Assembly (NCBI GenBank): GCA_947053345.1
Contig: CAMRSM010000027.1
Coordinates: 1-57,978 of the forward strand
From: an uncultured Lachnospiraceae bacterium
GTDB taxonomy: Bacteria > Bacillota > Clostridia > Lachnospirales > Lachnospiraceae
Length of the DNA stretch: 57,978 nucleotides
Direction: 5' to 3'
Under the pieces are notes generated by a model. It did no database searches and was not told the DNA's origin. It saw nothing but the letters and a program-made list of their open reading frames with translations. Positions 1 to 8,351 of this stretch are shown here, one piece after another; position 1 is the first letter of the stretch, and every line of letters starts with the position of its first letter. Both the position numbers and the translations under genes were made by a program.

Positions 1-11
1 GTTTTTACCCG

Positions 12-239
12 TTATGATAAGCGCAGTTCCATTTTCCTTTCTGTGGTTATGCTTGCCATGATTTTTGACGCTGTTTTTATGTGAACAGGCTCTAGAAGAT
101 ATGGGATAGCACAGAAGATAGCGTATAAGTCATATGTTCGGGAATGGGTAAATTTTTTGGCGGCAGAAAGATCCGCCTGTATGGCTTCAAACTGCTCCCG
201 TGTGATATCACTTGAATAAGTTTTCTCATTTTGCATCAC
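12..239 (-). pseudogene. IS5-family-like transposase, N-terminal fragment
   Basis: The first ~48 codons (from 239 down to about 97) read like the N-terminal DUF4096 domain of IS5-family transposases: DITREQFEAI, a basic stretch, then DLYAIFCAIPYLLE. The homology then stops. The rest of the frame runs into the repeat GAGCCTGTTCACAT (79-92, minus sense) and into unrelated sequence with a stop at 12. No catalytic DDE region remains, so this is a dead remnant. It forms the left border of an AT-rich island; a different transposase remnant lies at the right border. Confidence 0.6.
64..92. repeat. Short dispersed repeat, possible IS terminal end (copy 1)
   Basis: The segment TTTTGACGCTGTTTTTATG followed by TGAACAGGCT occurs here and, with changes at the end, at 52803-52830. 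The last 14 bases, ATGTGAACAGGCTC (79-92), are also exact at 3124-3137. Homology to the transposase fragment breaks exactly here, which suggests an IS terminal inverted repeat left by a deletion or insertion. Confidence 0.45.
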
Positions 240-348
240 GCTTTCGTTTTTTATAAATACTATATCACTTTTTTAGCATTTGTAAAGATGCTAAATAGGT
301 TCATAAAAGTCAAATTCTTCCAATTTCTATATACATTAAAATGTTATA

Positions 349-1725
349 TTAGTCATCAAATAATGATAATTGACTGCTTGATTTATATTCCACGTCAAAA
401 CAATGCTTTAAAATCATTTTACTCCATTGTTCTAATTCAGGTTCTTGGCATATTTCATCTATAGTCAAAAATCTTCCACTTTTACTTTTACCCTTATTGA
501 GTATAAGTTCATTAGAATCCAAACGCAATTTTATTCCTTCCTCCTCAATAGGAACAAAGAAACATACTGCCAAATGCTTTTCACTTCGCTCATTAGTGGG
601 AGTGTATATATAAAACGGTTGTATGCCGTTTAATGCTATAGAAATGCCTATTTCCTCCTTAATCTCTCTTTTTAAAGTGCTTTTACAGATAGAAATAAAA
701 TCATGACAAGTTACCTCCGTTGCATCTTCATAACGCATATGCCCACCAATATAAAGCAAAATTTTATCTCGTTCAGGCGAAGATTCAGACACTGCGTTTT
801 TATTCTTTTTAATCACTAAGATTTTGTTTTTCTTCTTATTAGTAATGATAGCTATTGGTATGGGTTGTAAAAACTCAAAATTTTCTTCAACTTTATCTCT
901 CAAATCAAACTTAATTGGGCTTAATACATCCCCTAACTGGTTATAATCGAACACTTTTTTAGATAGTAATACATTTATTAATGCTTCATTTTTTTCAAAA
1001 TATCCTATACGCTCCATAAGAAGATCCTTTAATGTGTCAAGAGTTATTTTTGTGACCTCCTTACCTACCTCATCTTGATTTTTACAAGAGGTTTCGATTT
1101 TAAACACCTTATGGAAAAAGTCACACTTATTAATTATTGTATCCTCAATTGACTTCAAATATTCCCCTAATACTTTTTCATTCATTATGCTCCCCAACTT
1201 ATCTGTAAGCAATGTCGCATATTCCCTTTCAATAGACACTTTAGGTGAAACACAAAAAGCAAACACAATGTCAATGCACTTTACTAATTCTTCCATAAGC
1301 AAAAAGCTCTCTGTTGTTTCTTTTTGCTCCTTTTCCATTTTTTTGTTATCAACAAGCCACTGAAACCAACACAAAGCATCAAAAATTCCTCTATCTAATA
1401 TTAATACATCCACCTGATTTTTTTTATTTTCCAATGTTCCAATAAGACCTGCCAACGACGTGCATGCAGTCCATAAATTAAACATTGGACTTTGCTTATC
1501 ACTAACAGGACACACACTTGCTCTTTCTTGTACAATACTGACTGTAAAACCATTTCGTTTCAAAAACAACTCTAAAGAATTAATACAAGATGTCTTTCCA
1601 GCCTTAGGTGAACCGCTAAATTCAATAACAATAGGTCTTTTTTGACGATGCTCTTGCTTTAATGCCAAAACTTCCTCTGCTAATTTCTGTAATTCTTTAA
1701 TTAGCATTTTTCTTTCATTAGCCAT
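349..1725 (-). CDS. P-loop NTPase / Nudix domain fusion protein
   Basis: 458 residues. The N-terminal half is a P-loop NTPase with Walker A GSPKAGKT (residues ~38-45) and LILDRGIFDALCW (~108-120), a DR motif like that of deoxynucleoside or thymidylate kinases. The C-terminal third carries a Nudix signature: GGHMRYED followed, after a longer spacer than usual, by REIKEEIGI (~352-360). Nudix enzymes hydrolyse nucleoside diphosphates linked to a second moiety; the substrate here is unknown. The start is supported by AAAGGA nine bases upstream. The gene lies 20 bases after the membrane-protein gene at 1746-2258, so the two are probably one operon. It is much more AT-rich than the core genes and sits between transposase fragments, so it was probably acquired horizontally. 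A kinase-Nudix salvage enzyme or a defence sensor are both possible; I do not recognise an exact family. Confidence 0.7.
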   Translation of the reverse strand: MANERKMLIKELQKLAEEVLALKQEHRQKRPIVIEFSGSPKAGKTSCINSLELFLKRNGFTVSIVQERASVCPVSDKQSPMFNLWTACTSLAGLIGTLENKKNQVDVLILDRGIFDALCWFQWLVDNKKMEKEQKETTESFLLMEELVKCIDIVFAFCVSPKVSIEREYATLLTDKLGSIMNEKVLGEYLKSIEDTIINKCDFFHKVFKIETSCKNQDEVGKEVTKITLDTLKDLLMERIGYFEKNEALINVLLSKKVFDYNQLGDVLSPIKFDLRDKVEENFEFLQPIPIAIITNKKKNKILVIKKNKNAVSESSPERDKILLYIGGHMRYEDATEVTCHDFISICKSTLKREIKEEIGISIALNGIQPFYIYTPTNERSEKHLAVCFFVPIEEEGIKLRLDSNELILNKGKSKSGRFLTIDEICQEPELEQWSKMILKHCFDVEYKSSSQLSLFDD

Positions 1726-1745
1726 ATGTCACAATCCTTTCATTT

Positions 1746-2258
1746 TTATAAAATATTAGAAATTTTTTCTTTACTAATTTTCTCAAACCTATCTAATAAA
1801 TTCCCAACTGAAAATCCCAAGAAGCCAGACAGAACCACACACAAATATATAAATTTTATATTTAATATATAATCTAAATTTCCAGTTACAATAAACATTC
1901 CAGATAATAACATAAATACCATTACAATCGAAAATGCAAGTGCAAAAAAAGGTCTAAAAACAAAATATGTAATATTTCCAATATATTTTACTATGTCATC
2001 ATGAGTTTCAATCCTATCTGTCAAACAAGCCTTATATAATCTCTTGATGTATTGAATACTACATAACATTCCACTAACTGCAATAGATACAATAAATGCC
2101 ATTTTTATAATTTGCTCTTGATTCAACTCTTGCACTAAGTTACATGCAATACTAATTGCTATAATACCTCCACAAATTAAAATGGTAAAATAATATATAA
2201 ATAAAAAAATCAACATTTTCTTTGACAAGTTATATATTAAATTATCACTTTTTTTCAT
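1746..2258 (-). CDS. Small polytopic membrane protein of unknown function
   Basis: 170 residues with four hydrophobic stretches that look like membrane helices: about residues 14-38, 48-66, 95-122 and 130-150. A short basic-acidic loop (RLYKACLTDRIETHDD) lies between helices 2 and 3, and the tail is charged (DRFEKISKEKISNIL). The start is well supported by GGGAGGG about four bases upstream. It is the first gene of a two-gene AT-rich operon with the NTPase-Nudix fusion. No catalytic motif is visible. In defence and signalling pairs a small membrane protein next to a nucleotide-handling enzyme can act as effector, but that role is inference only. Confidence 0.6.
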   Translation of the reverse strand: MKKSDNLIYNLSKKMLIFLFIYYFTILICGGIIAISIACNLVQELNQEQIIKMAFIVSIAVSGMLCSIQYIKRLYKACLTDRIETHDDIVKYIGNITYFVFRPFFALAFSIVMVFMLLSGMFIVTGNLDYILNIKFIYLCVVLSGFLGFSVGNLLDRFEKISKEKISNIL

Positions 2259-2294
2259 AAGCCCTCCCTTTCAGCATAATTGTGAGAGTAGATA

Positions 2295-2417
2295 TTACCT
2301 GCCACTATGCTTTTCTTTCTTTTTCTGCTGTTTCAGTTCAAATTGCCGCTGTTTCTCTAAAGCCCCTTTGCCACAATTCGCTACACACTGTGTAGCAAAT
2401 TCACATTTTTCTTTACA
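2295..2417 (-). pseudogene. Cys-rich C-terminal gene remnant
   Basis: Downstream of a TGA, an open frame reads CKEKCEFATQCVANCGKG and then a Lys/Gln-rich helix ending at a stop. Regular Cys spacing followed by a charged tail looks like the end of an accessory protein from a mobile element, but the 5' part is missing and there is no start codon. The family is not recognised. It is consistent with the decayed nature of the island. Confidence 0.3.
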
Positions 2418-2454
2418 TCATGACCACATCATAACCATTTTGATCATGATGCGG

Positions 2455-2715
2455 TCATAAATAATATTTTTGATTTTTACTTTTTGGTCTATCTGGCAAC
2501 GTCATTTTTAATTTCCCCTCCTTCACGAAAGTATTCAAATATTTTCTTCTAAAGCTTGTCCGACTCTCAAATACAAATTGTTCCATGATTTCCGATATAG
2601 TTCTTGCTTCTTTACAAAAATCTAAAATCATCATAACCACATCATGACTATCTTGGTCATGATCTTTGCCACTTTGACCAAGATGCAAATTGTTCCCCGC
2701 ATTCAGCAATTCCAA
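2455..2715 (-). pseudogene. C-terminal winged-helix remnant (AlbA_2/Fic-type protein)
   Basis: The frame ends in a segment typical of the C-terminal winged helix of AlbA_2-type ATP-binding regulators and of some Fic proteins: SRTSFRRKYLNTFVKEGKLK then MTLPDRPKSKNQKYYL. It is preceded by a low-complexity DHDQDSHD stretch common in those proteins. In-frame coding sense continues a few codons upstream of the ATG (FDKYLE) until a TGA, so the start shown is not authentic. The ~300-400 residue catalytic part is missing and the fragment abuts the transposase remnant. Probably non-functional. Confidence 0.5.
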
Positions 2716-2768
2716 ATACTTATCAAATCAGGGCTTTCAAATATTTCGTGCAAACCAAATCAACTACT

Positions 2769-3083
2769 TTAATCCATCTTGTTGCTTAAGCTGTTAGAGC
2801 TTATACTGTCAATACAAAGGACATCCGTGCCGGTTTTTATAAGGTCCATTTCTTGCATCTCACCAAAGATTTTTTGGATTGTGCCGTTTTTCGACCACCG
2901 GCTGAACTTCATGTAAACCGAGTGCCAGTTCCCGTACTCTTTCGGCAGTGCCCTCCATTTGCAGCCATTTTCTATGATGTAGGGCAGAGCACAAAGGAAC
3001 TGGTAATTCGGTATGGTAGCTGGTTTCCTTGCGACAGGCATAAGATGTTCGATTTTTGCAAACTGTTTTTTTGTTAGTTCCAT
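2769..3083 (-). pseudogene. IS5-family transposase, truncated
   Basis: 104-residue frame beginning MELTKKQFAKIEHLMP and containing NGCKWRALPKEYGNWHSVYM, the DUF4096 region of IS5/IS427-type transposases. The first catalytic Asp region is reached (LCIDS, about residue 91), after which the frame diverges and stops, so the remaining DDE domain is gone. Upstream, 3084-3137 looks like the genuine 5' end of the element, ending in the 14-base motif at 3124-3137 that is shared with the left border of the island. Confidence 0.7.
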
Positions 3084-3123
3084 AGGTTTATTTTACCATA
3101 CAGGTTTTCTGTTGTAAAGATTA

Positions 3124-3137
3124 ATGTGAACAGGCTC
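3124..3137. repeat. Possible IS terminal repeat (copy 2)
   Basis: ATGTGAACAGGCTC, identical to 79-92 and in the same orientation. It lies just upstream of the truncated transposase start, where the terminal inverted repeat of an IS5-type element would be expected. The two copies enclose about 3.0 kb of AT-rich accessory DNA. Confidence 0.45.
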
Positions 3138-3263
3138 ATAATCTTTTTCGCTTTTCCATCTCTTTTTGCTTATTATTACACTTTTTAAAGCATTTGCAGC
3201 TGCACATCATAATTTTATGCAACCGGATTTTCGAATTTTTTCGAAATCTCAATACAGTTCTTC

Positions 3264-3292
3264 TCGACTTTTCCCTTTTGCTATGGTAAAAT
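3264..3292 (+). promoter_or_regulatory. Candidate sigma-A promoter of the pullulanase gene
   Basis: TCGACT (3264-3269), a 17-base spacer, then TAAAAT (3287-3292) preceded by TG at the extended -10 position. It lies 72 bases upstream of the pullulanase start. The other sequence in the gap 3141-3364 shows no gene. Confidence 0.5.
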
Positions 3293-3364
3293 CATCTCAG
3301 GAATATTTTTTAAACGGACGCATACCCTATCAAGCACTGAAATTGTGCAGAAACGAGGTAATCT

Positions 3365-5461
3365 ATGAAGCAACCATCCGGATCTTTGACAAAAAAACAA
3401 ATTGCGGCAAAACAGGCGCTCTACGATTCCGAAACTTTCCATCACAACTTTACTTACGACGGGGACGACCTCGGAGCCTCCTGCACGGAGGACGGCACTG
3501 CCTTTCTTGTCTGGTCACCGCTCGCGGAAGCCGTCTTTGTCTGCCTGTATGCAAAAGGCGCTGCTTCTTGCCCTATAAATCCCCCACATTTATCCGACGG
3601 ATCTGCGCCGGAATGCCGGGGATGGAAAACTCCGTCCCACGATAAGATAAGCAATGTTTCCCCGCTGGCAGACGCATCCACGGCCGCCTGTATCCCACTC
3701 AAAAAATCCGGCCGCGGCGTATGGGTCTACCGGACACCAAAATGCCTGCACGGTACTTGTTATACTTACCTTGTTACCATTGACGGGAAAACGCAGGAGA
3801 CAACCGATCCCTATGCGCGCGCCTGCACGGCGGACGGCATCCTCTCCGTTGTCGTTGACCTTGCAAAAACAAACCCAGAAGGCTGGGAGTCTGACCACGG
3901 CCCTGCACTCGCCTCCCCCACCGATGCCATCCTTTATGAACTGCACATCCGCGACCTCTCGGTGGATGCCTCCTCCGGCATCTGCGCGAAAGGGAAATTC
4001 CTCGGCCTTACGGAAAGCGGCACGCACAATAAGGCAGGTCTTGCGACCGGGCTCGACCATATCCGGGAACTCGGCGTGACCCACGTTCACCTATTGCCGT
4101 GTTTTGACTATGCTTCAGTAAACGAGCTTGCCCCGGTCTTTAACTGGGGATATGACCCGGCAAATTACAACATCCCGGAGGGTTCTTACAGCAGCGATCC
4201 CACGGATGCCGCCGCCCGCATCCGCGAGATGAAAGAAATGATCCAGGCTCTGCATTCCGCAGGGCTCGGCGTAATCATGGATGTGGTCTACAACCACACC
4301 GCCACGGCGGACTCCCATTTCAACCGCCTCGTGCCGTACTATTATTACCGCATGAACCCCGACGGCAGCTTTGCAAACGGGTCCGCCTGCGGCAACGAAA
4401 CCGCCACTGAACGCGCGATGGTACGAAACTTTCTTGTAAATTCGACCGCATATTGGGCCGAGGAGTACCATATTGACGGCTTCCGCTTCGACCTGATGGG
4501 GCTGCACGACATCGGCACGATGCAGGCTATCCGCGCGCGCCTTGACGCGGTCAACCCAGAGCTTTTAATGTACGGGGAGGGTTGGACGGGCGGTCCTTCC
4601 CCCCTCGCGGAACATATGCGCGCGACTAAACAAAATATCGCGCGCATCCCCGGTGTCGCCGCGTTCAATGACAACCTCCGCGATGCCATCAAGGGAAATG
4701 TATTCGACGCGCGTGACAAGGGTTTTGTGACAGGTAAAAAAAAGCTTTGCGAGGACATCCGCTTCGGCATCTGCGGCTGCACGCCGCACCCGCAGCTTGA
4801 TCTTGGCAAAGTCCACTCTGCAGATGCTTTCTGGGCTTCCTCCCCGGCACAGTGTGTCAACTATGTTTCCGCACATGACAACCTTACGCTTTGGGACAAA
4901 CTTGCCTGCTCCTTCCGCTCCGGCGGGAAAGCTCTTCACATCCGCATGAATAAGCTTGCCGCCGCCATCTATATGAGCGCGCAGGGCATCCCGTTTTTGC
5001 AGGCCGGCGAAGAATTTCTGCGCTCAAAACCCGCCGCGGACGGCACAGGTTTTGACGGGAACAGTTACCGCTCACCGGACAGCGTCAACTCGCTTAAATG
5101 GGATCATCTGACCAGGCACCGCGATGTCTACGAATACTACCGCGGTCTGATCGCTTTCCGCAGAGCACACCCGGCGCTGCGTATGGCGGATCCGAAGGAT
5201 GTTGCCACACACCTTTCCTTCCTCGCCGATGTCCCGGATAATACCGTGGGCTTTCTGCTGTCCTCCCACGCGGGCGGCGATGCCTTAAAAGAGATTTGCG
5301 TGCTCTTTAACCCGAACCGTTCCGCCGTGCAGTTCTATATCCCAAACGGCGCGTGGTCGGTTTACGTGAACGAAGAATACGCCGGACCCGAACCGTTTTC
5401 GGAAGTTAAGGGGGAGACTGCTATCGTGCCGGGCGTGAGCTGCCTGATCCTCGGGCGCTAG
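3365..5461 (+). CDS. pulA: Type I pullulanase (debranching enzyme, GH13)
   Basis: 698 residues, a normal length for a cytoplasmic type I pullulanase, which hydrolyses alpha-1,6 branches of pullulan, glycogen or limit dextrins. There is no signal peptide. An N-terminal CBM48-like region (FLVWSPLAEAVFVCLY, ~50-65) is followed by the GH13 barrel with the family signature NWGYDP (~260-265), region I MDVVYNHT (~304-311), region II GFRFDLMG with nucleophile Asp376, region III YGEGW with acid/base Glu405, and region IV VSAHDN with Asp505. The C-terminal ~90 residues resemble the usual beta-sandwich. GAGG at 3355-3358 sets the start. Two insertions near the N terminus (around residues 75-105) are unusual but do not touch catalytic motifs. 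The importers at 17-21 and 37-45 kb could supply oligosaccharides, which is inference. Confidence 0.93.
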   Translation: MKQPSGSLTKKQIAAKQALYDSETFHHNFTYDGDDLGASCTEDGTAFLVWSPLAEAVFVCLYAKGAASCPINPPHLSDGSAPECRGWKTPSHDKISNVSPLADASTAACIPLKKSGRGVWVYRTPKCLHGTCYTYLVTIDGKTQETTDPYARACTADGILSVVVDLAKTNPEGWESDHGPALASPTDAILYELHIRDLSVDASSGICAKGKFLGLTESGTHNKAGLATGLDHIRELGVTHVHLLPCFDYASVNELAPVFNWGYDPANYNIPEGSYSSDPTDAAARIREMKEMIQALHSAGLGVIMDVVYNHTATADSHFNRLVPYYYYRMNPDGSFANGSACGNETATERAMVRNFLVNSTAYWAEEYHIDGFRFDLMGLHDIGTMQAIRARLDAVNPELLMYGEGWTGGPSPLAEHMRATKQNIARIPGVAAFNDNLRDAIKGNVFDARDKGFVTGKKKLCEDIRFGICGCTPHPQLDLGKVHSADAFWASSPAQCVNYVSAHDNLTLWDKLACSFRSGGKALHIRMNKLAAAIYMSAQGIPFLQAGEEFLRSKPAADGTGFDGNSYRSPDSVNSLKWDHLTRHRDVYEYYRGLIAFRRAHPALRMADPKDVATHLSFLADVPDNTVGFLLSSHAGGDALKEICVLFNPNRSAVQFYIPNGAWSVYVNEEYAGPEPFSEVKGETAIVPGVSCLILGR

Positions 5462-5574
5462 GATACTTGGGGCAGGGGAAATTTTTTCGGCAAAATTCCT
5501 GCTCCTTTACTTTACAAATCCTCTTTCCCGTGCTAAGCTATAGATGCGTGTGTCTGCGCAGAAAGAGGGTATTT

Positions 5575-6405
5575 ATGGGCAGTATTGTTATTTTGCTTGT
5601 GTTATGGTGGGTATTCATTGGCAGAAACGAACCGAAATCCTATAAAAAGGTCAAGAAAAATAAAAACAAATGGCTTCCGGTCATCGTGATCCTTATCATT
5701 CTCTCCGCCGCGTCTTCCACATTCTGGATCCTGTGGCCGCTGTTGATGGCTGCTTTGCCATTCTACATAATTTATAAGCTCATCCGCGCTATTTTTGCGA
5801 AAAAGGAAAAGCCGGATGCCCGGGATTACAACTCCTACACAACAAAGCGCGAGCGCAACAACGCCATGCCACGCGCCTCGCAGCTTCCGAACGCGGTGGA
5901 TAAACGTATCCGGATCGTCACGAAATTTGACAAAAAATACGGGCTGAACCTGACAGAAAGCCAGATCCAGACGATGGTAGATGCATCCTATGTCTCGACG
6001 GACTGGGAATATTTCCTGCATTTGATGACGCAGGAGTACGCGGGTGTGCACCAGTGGTTCGCATCGGGCCAAACGGGCTGGCTGTGCGTTTATCTGCGCG
6101 TATTCAACACACAGACCGTCTCGCCGGACATGCAGCAGCAAAAACGGATCTGCCTTGATTCCTTCCGGCAGATTTTCCAGTATACCGACCTCTCGGCCTA
6201 CAATACCCCTGCGTGGGATATCCGGAACGTGAACAACAAATTCATGACAAATTTCGACGATACCTCGTTCATGCTCGCATACCGGTTTCTTGAAGAAAAC
6301 GGCATCCACCATGAATTAGGTTCGGTGAAGATCATGGATGCGGACGGGGAATTGGAAGCGTTAAAGAGAAAGTATGAGGAGGACGGGATACCGGGCAGGG
6401 TGTAG
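5575..6405 (+). CDS. Membrane protein of unknown function
   Basis: 276 residues from the ATG at 5575, chosen because GAGGG (5565-5569) lies five bases upstream; the longer in-frame TTG start at 5467 lacks such a site. Two hydrophobic segments (about residues 3-14 and 33-63, the second possibly a hairpin rich in Ile, Leu and Trp) are separated by a Lys-rich loop KKVKKNKNK. The remaining ~200 residues are soluble, with a central Trp/Tyr-rich region (DWEYFLHLMTQEYAGVHQWF). I do not recognise a domain. A TTTACA at 5511-5516 with TG-C-TAAGCT 17 bases later could be its promoter. A strong terminator follows at 6414-6458, so it is probably monocistronic. Confidence 0.7.
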   Translation: MGSIVILLVLWWVFIGRNEPKSYKKVKKNKNKWLPVIVILIILSAASSTFWILWPLLMAALPFYIIYKLIRAIFAKKEKPDARDYNSYTTKRERNNAMPRASQLPNAVDKRIRIVTKFDKKYGLNLTESQIQTMVDASYVSTDWEYFLHLMTQEYAGVHQWFASGQTGWLCVYLRVFNTQTVSPDMQQQKRICLDSFRQIFQYTDLSAYNTPAWDIRNVNNKFMTNFDDTSFMLAYRFLEENGIHHELGSVKIMDADGELEALKRKYEEDGIPGRV

Positions 6406-6413
6406 ACGTTGAT

Positions 6414-6458
6414 GTGCCCAATACCATTTTCGGTTTATGGTATTGGGCACGTTTTTTT
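6414..6458 (+). terminator. Rho-independent terminator
   Basis: A perfect 14-bp stem begins GTGCCCAATACCA (6414) and closes with TGGTATTGGGCAC (ending 6450), followed by seven T. It ends the plus-strand gene. The stem may also serve the convergent minus-strand prfA operon. Confidence 0.9.
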
Positions 6459-6478
6459 ACTGCCTCCGGAGGAGACGA

Positions 6479-6508
6479 CCAAGCGGCTGTTTTATCCTTC
6501 TGCCATGT
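6479..6508. repeat. Duplicated 3' end of prfA (left copy of 30-bp direct repeat)
   Basis: Exactly 30 bases identical to 7096-7125, which spans the last codons and stop of prfA. Weaker similarity continues about 20 bases on the coding side: translated in the minus sense, EKAAK-stop-TDMAEG here against [12 protein letters not shown] in prfA. The repeats are 617 bp apart and bracket the nucleotidyltransferase-like gene. Confidence 0.85.
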
Positions 6509-6541
6509 CTGTTTACTTCGCCGCTTTTTCCCGATCATCCG

Positions 6542-6961
6542 TCAGATGGATGTCCCTGATGAACGTCGATTTACAAAAGCCGGCGTTTCTTTCACCTTTT
6601 CTAATAGTGCAATATCCGCCAGATCTTTTTCCCTGCCGAGTTTCTTTTTCATCTGTATAAGTCCGTCTACACACACAACGGGAACACCGTTTATCATTTC
6701 CACGGTACCCTCAATCCAGTTTTCAAAAATCTCGACATTTTCAGAATATGAGATTTTTCTAGTTCCATCTTCACAGCGTGAAACTACATAACCCTGCTGC
6801 TCCAATCCATCCGCCAAGCGTGTACTACATCCCAGATCAATATCATGTGTTTGCGGGCGAACCCCATGCAAAACCATAGCGCCGCCAGCAACTACCCAGT
6901 AATCCTTTTCAGAAAAAGGAAGTTTGCGAAGTCGTTGAAGCAAAGAATATTTATCAAACAT
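6542..6961 (-). CDS. Nucleotidyltransferase-like protein (AbiEii/DUF6036-type fold)
   Basis: 139 residues from the ATG at 6961; a TTG nine bases earlier is a weaker alternative. Key features are VVAGGAMVLHG (~23-33) and THDIDLG (~38-44), the pattern of small minimal nucleotidyltransferases, plus GREKDLADIALLE near the C terminus, typical of AbiEii/MNT-like proteins where Lys/Asp contacts precede the last helix. Such proteins transfer NMP to targets, and some are toxins in type IV or VII toxin-antitoxin pairs. A run of eight G (minus sense, 6973-6980) lies just upstream, and a 37-codon frame (7093-6980) precedes it in phase, closed by TAG. The tail in another frame reads FIRDIHLTDDREKAAK, so the 3' end may be frameshifted. 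It is an insertion between duplicated prfA ends. Confidence 0.6.
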   Translation of the reverse strand: MFDKYSLLQRLRKLPFSEKDYWVVAGGAMVLHGVRPQTHDIDLGCSTRLADGLEQQGYVVSRCEDGTRKISYSENVEIFENWIEGTVEMINGVPVVCVDGLIQMKKKLGREKDLADIALLEKVKETPAFVNRRSSGTSI

Positions 6962-7095
6962 GTTGATCAAGTCCCCCCCCTATCCAAAGGCTTTGGCTTC
7001 CTTTATCAAAGCTGCTTGAGCGCATCGCCGTGATCCGGCCGGGCAGCTCTCTGTTCCCGCGGCATATTTGATAGCTTTGCCGTTATGGCTCACAG

Positions 7096-7125
7096 CCAAG
7101 CGGCTGTTTTATCCTTCTGCCATGT
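7096..7125. repeat. 3' end of prfA (right copy of 30-bp direct repeat)
   Basis: Authentic copy: it includes the last codons and TAA stop of prfA. The identical left copy at 6479-6508 is followed by the sequence leading to the terminator at 6414-6458, which suggests that copy marks the original downstream flank of prfA. Confidence 0.85.
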
Positions 7126-8188
7126 TCGCTAATTTTGCCGCTTGGTCGGCAGCGATGCACGCGTCGATAATCTCCTGTATATCGCCGTCCATCACTTTAT
7201 CCAGCTTGTAGATCGTCAGCCCGATCCGGTGGTCGGTCAAGCGCCCCTGCGGGAAATTATAGGTGCGGATCTTCTCGGAACGGTCACCGGTGCCGACCTG
7301 CGATTTCCTCGCTGCCGCCTCCGCGTCATGCGCCTTTTCCAGCTCCATCTCATAGAGCCTTGAACGAAGCACCTTTAACGCCTTGTCCCGGTTCTTCAAC
7401 TGCGATTTCTCGTCCTGGCAGGATATCACGATACCCGTCGGGATATGGGTCAGACGCACTGCGGAGTCCGTTGTGTTGACACACTGCCCGCCGTTGCCGG
7501 ACGAGCGGAACACATCAAAGCGGCAGTCGTTTAAATCAAGCTGCACGTCAACCTCCTCCGCTTCCGGCATAATGGCAACCGTCGCCGTCGAGGTGTGGAT
7601 GCGCCCGCCGGATTCCGTGACCGGGATGCGCTGTACGCGGTGCACGCCGCTCTCGTATTTCAGTCTGGAATAAGCACCGTTTCCCTCGATCATGAAAATA
7701 ACTTCCTTACAGCCGCCGATCCCGCTTTCGTTCATATTCATCATATCAATCTTCCAGCGCTGTGTCTCCGCGTATTTTGAGTACATGCGGAAGAGCTCCG
7801 CCGCAAAGAGCGCCGCCTCGTCGCCGCCCGCACCCGCGCGGATCTCCACGATAACATTCTTCTCATCGTTCGGGTCTTTCGGCAGCAGGAGGATCTTAAG
7901 CTTCTGCTCCAAACTCTCCACATCCGCTTTCCCCTGCGCCAGTTCTTCCTTTGCCAGTTCCCGCAACTCCTCGTCGCTCTCATCTTCCAGCATGGCAAGG
8001 CTGTCCTCGATATTCTGCTTGGCCTGCTTGTACTCGCGGTATGCACCAACCACCTCGCCGAGATCGTTCTGCTCCTTCATCAGCCTGCAGAAACGCGCCG
8101 TATCGTTCGTGACGGTCGGCTCGCTAAGTTCCGCCTGCAACTCTTCAAAGCGGCGCTCGGTATCCTCCAGCTTATCAAACATTTCCAT
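7109..8188 (-). CDS. prfA: Peptide chain release factor 1
   Basis: 359 residues, normal for bacterial RF1, which reads UAA and UAG in the ribosomal A site and triggers peptidyl-tRNA hydrolysis. The GGQ motif ([10 protein letters not shown]) has its Gln at 235, the same number as in E. coli. The stop-codon recognition loop [13 protein letters not shown] carries the RF1-type PxT tripeptide, which separates it from RF2 (SPF). The N-terminal helical domain includes [18 protein letters not shown] nine bases upstream of the first ATG supports the start. Its 3' end has been duplicated by the insertion downstream. It belongs to the conserved cluster with prmC, whose product methylates the GGQ glutamine. 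Confidence 0.97.
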   Translation of the reverse strand: MEMFDKLEDTERRFEELQAELSEPTVTNDTARFCRLMKEQNDLGEVVGAYREYKQAKQNIEDSLAMLEDESDEELRELAKEELAQGKADVESLEQKLKILLLPKDPNDEKNVIVEIRAGAGGDEAALFAAELFRMYSKYAETQRWKIDMMNMNESGIGGCKEVIFMIEGNGAYSRLKYESGVHRVQRIPVTESGGRIHTSTATVAIMPEAEEVDVQLDLNDCRFDVFRSSGNGGQCVNTTDSAVRLTHIPTGIVISCQDEKSQLKNRDKALKVLRSRLYEMELEKAHDAEAAARKSQVGTGDRSEKIRTYNFPQGRLTDHRIGLTIYKLDKVMDGDIQEIIDACIAADQAAKLANMAEG

Positions 8189-8351
8189 AACTATATTCCC
8201 CTTTCCGAAGCGGCGGATGCCTGCTCCGATCGCTTAATCTCGTCTGATTTTTGCGTAAATCGCCCTGCAAATGTTACCCTGCACGAAACCCTCAACGGTT
8301 CTGCAACCAATTCTTTTCAAGCGATCTTTCTCCGGTTCCCAACCGGCACAG

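Noticed and set aside
3454-5269. Several minus-strand open frames opposite the pullulanase gene
   Set aside because: They are shadows of a clearly conserved GH13 gene.
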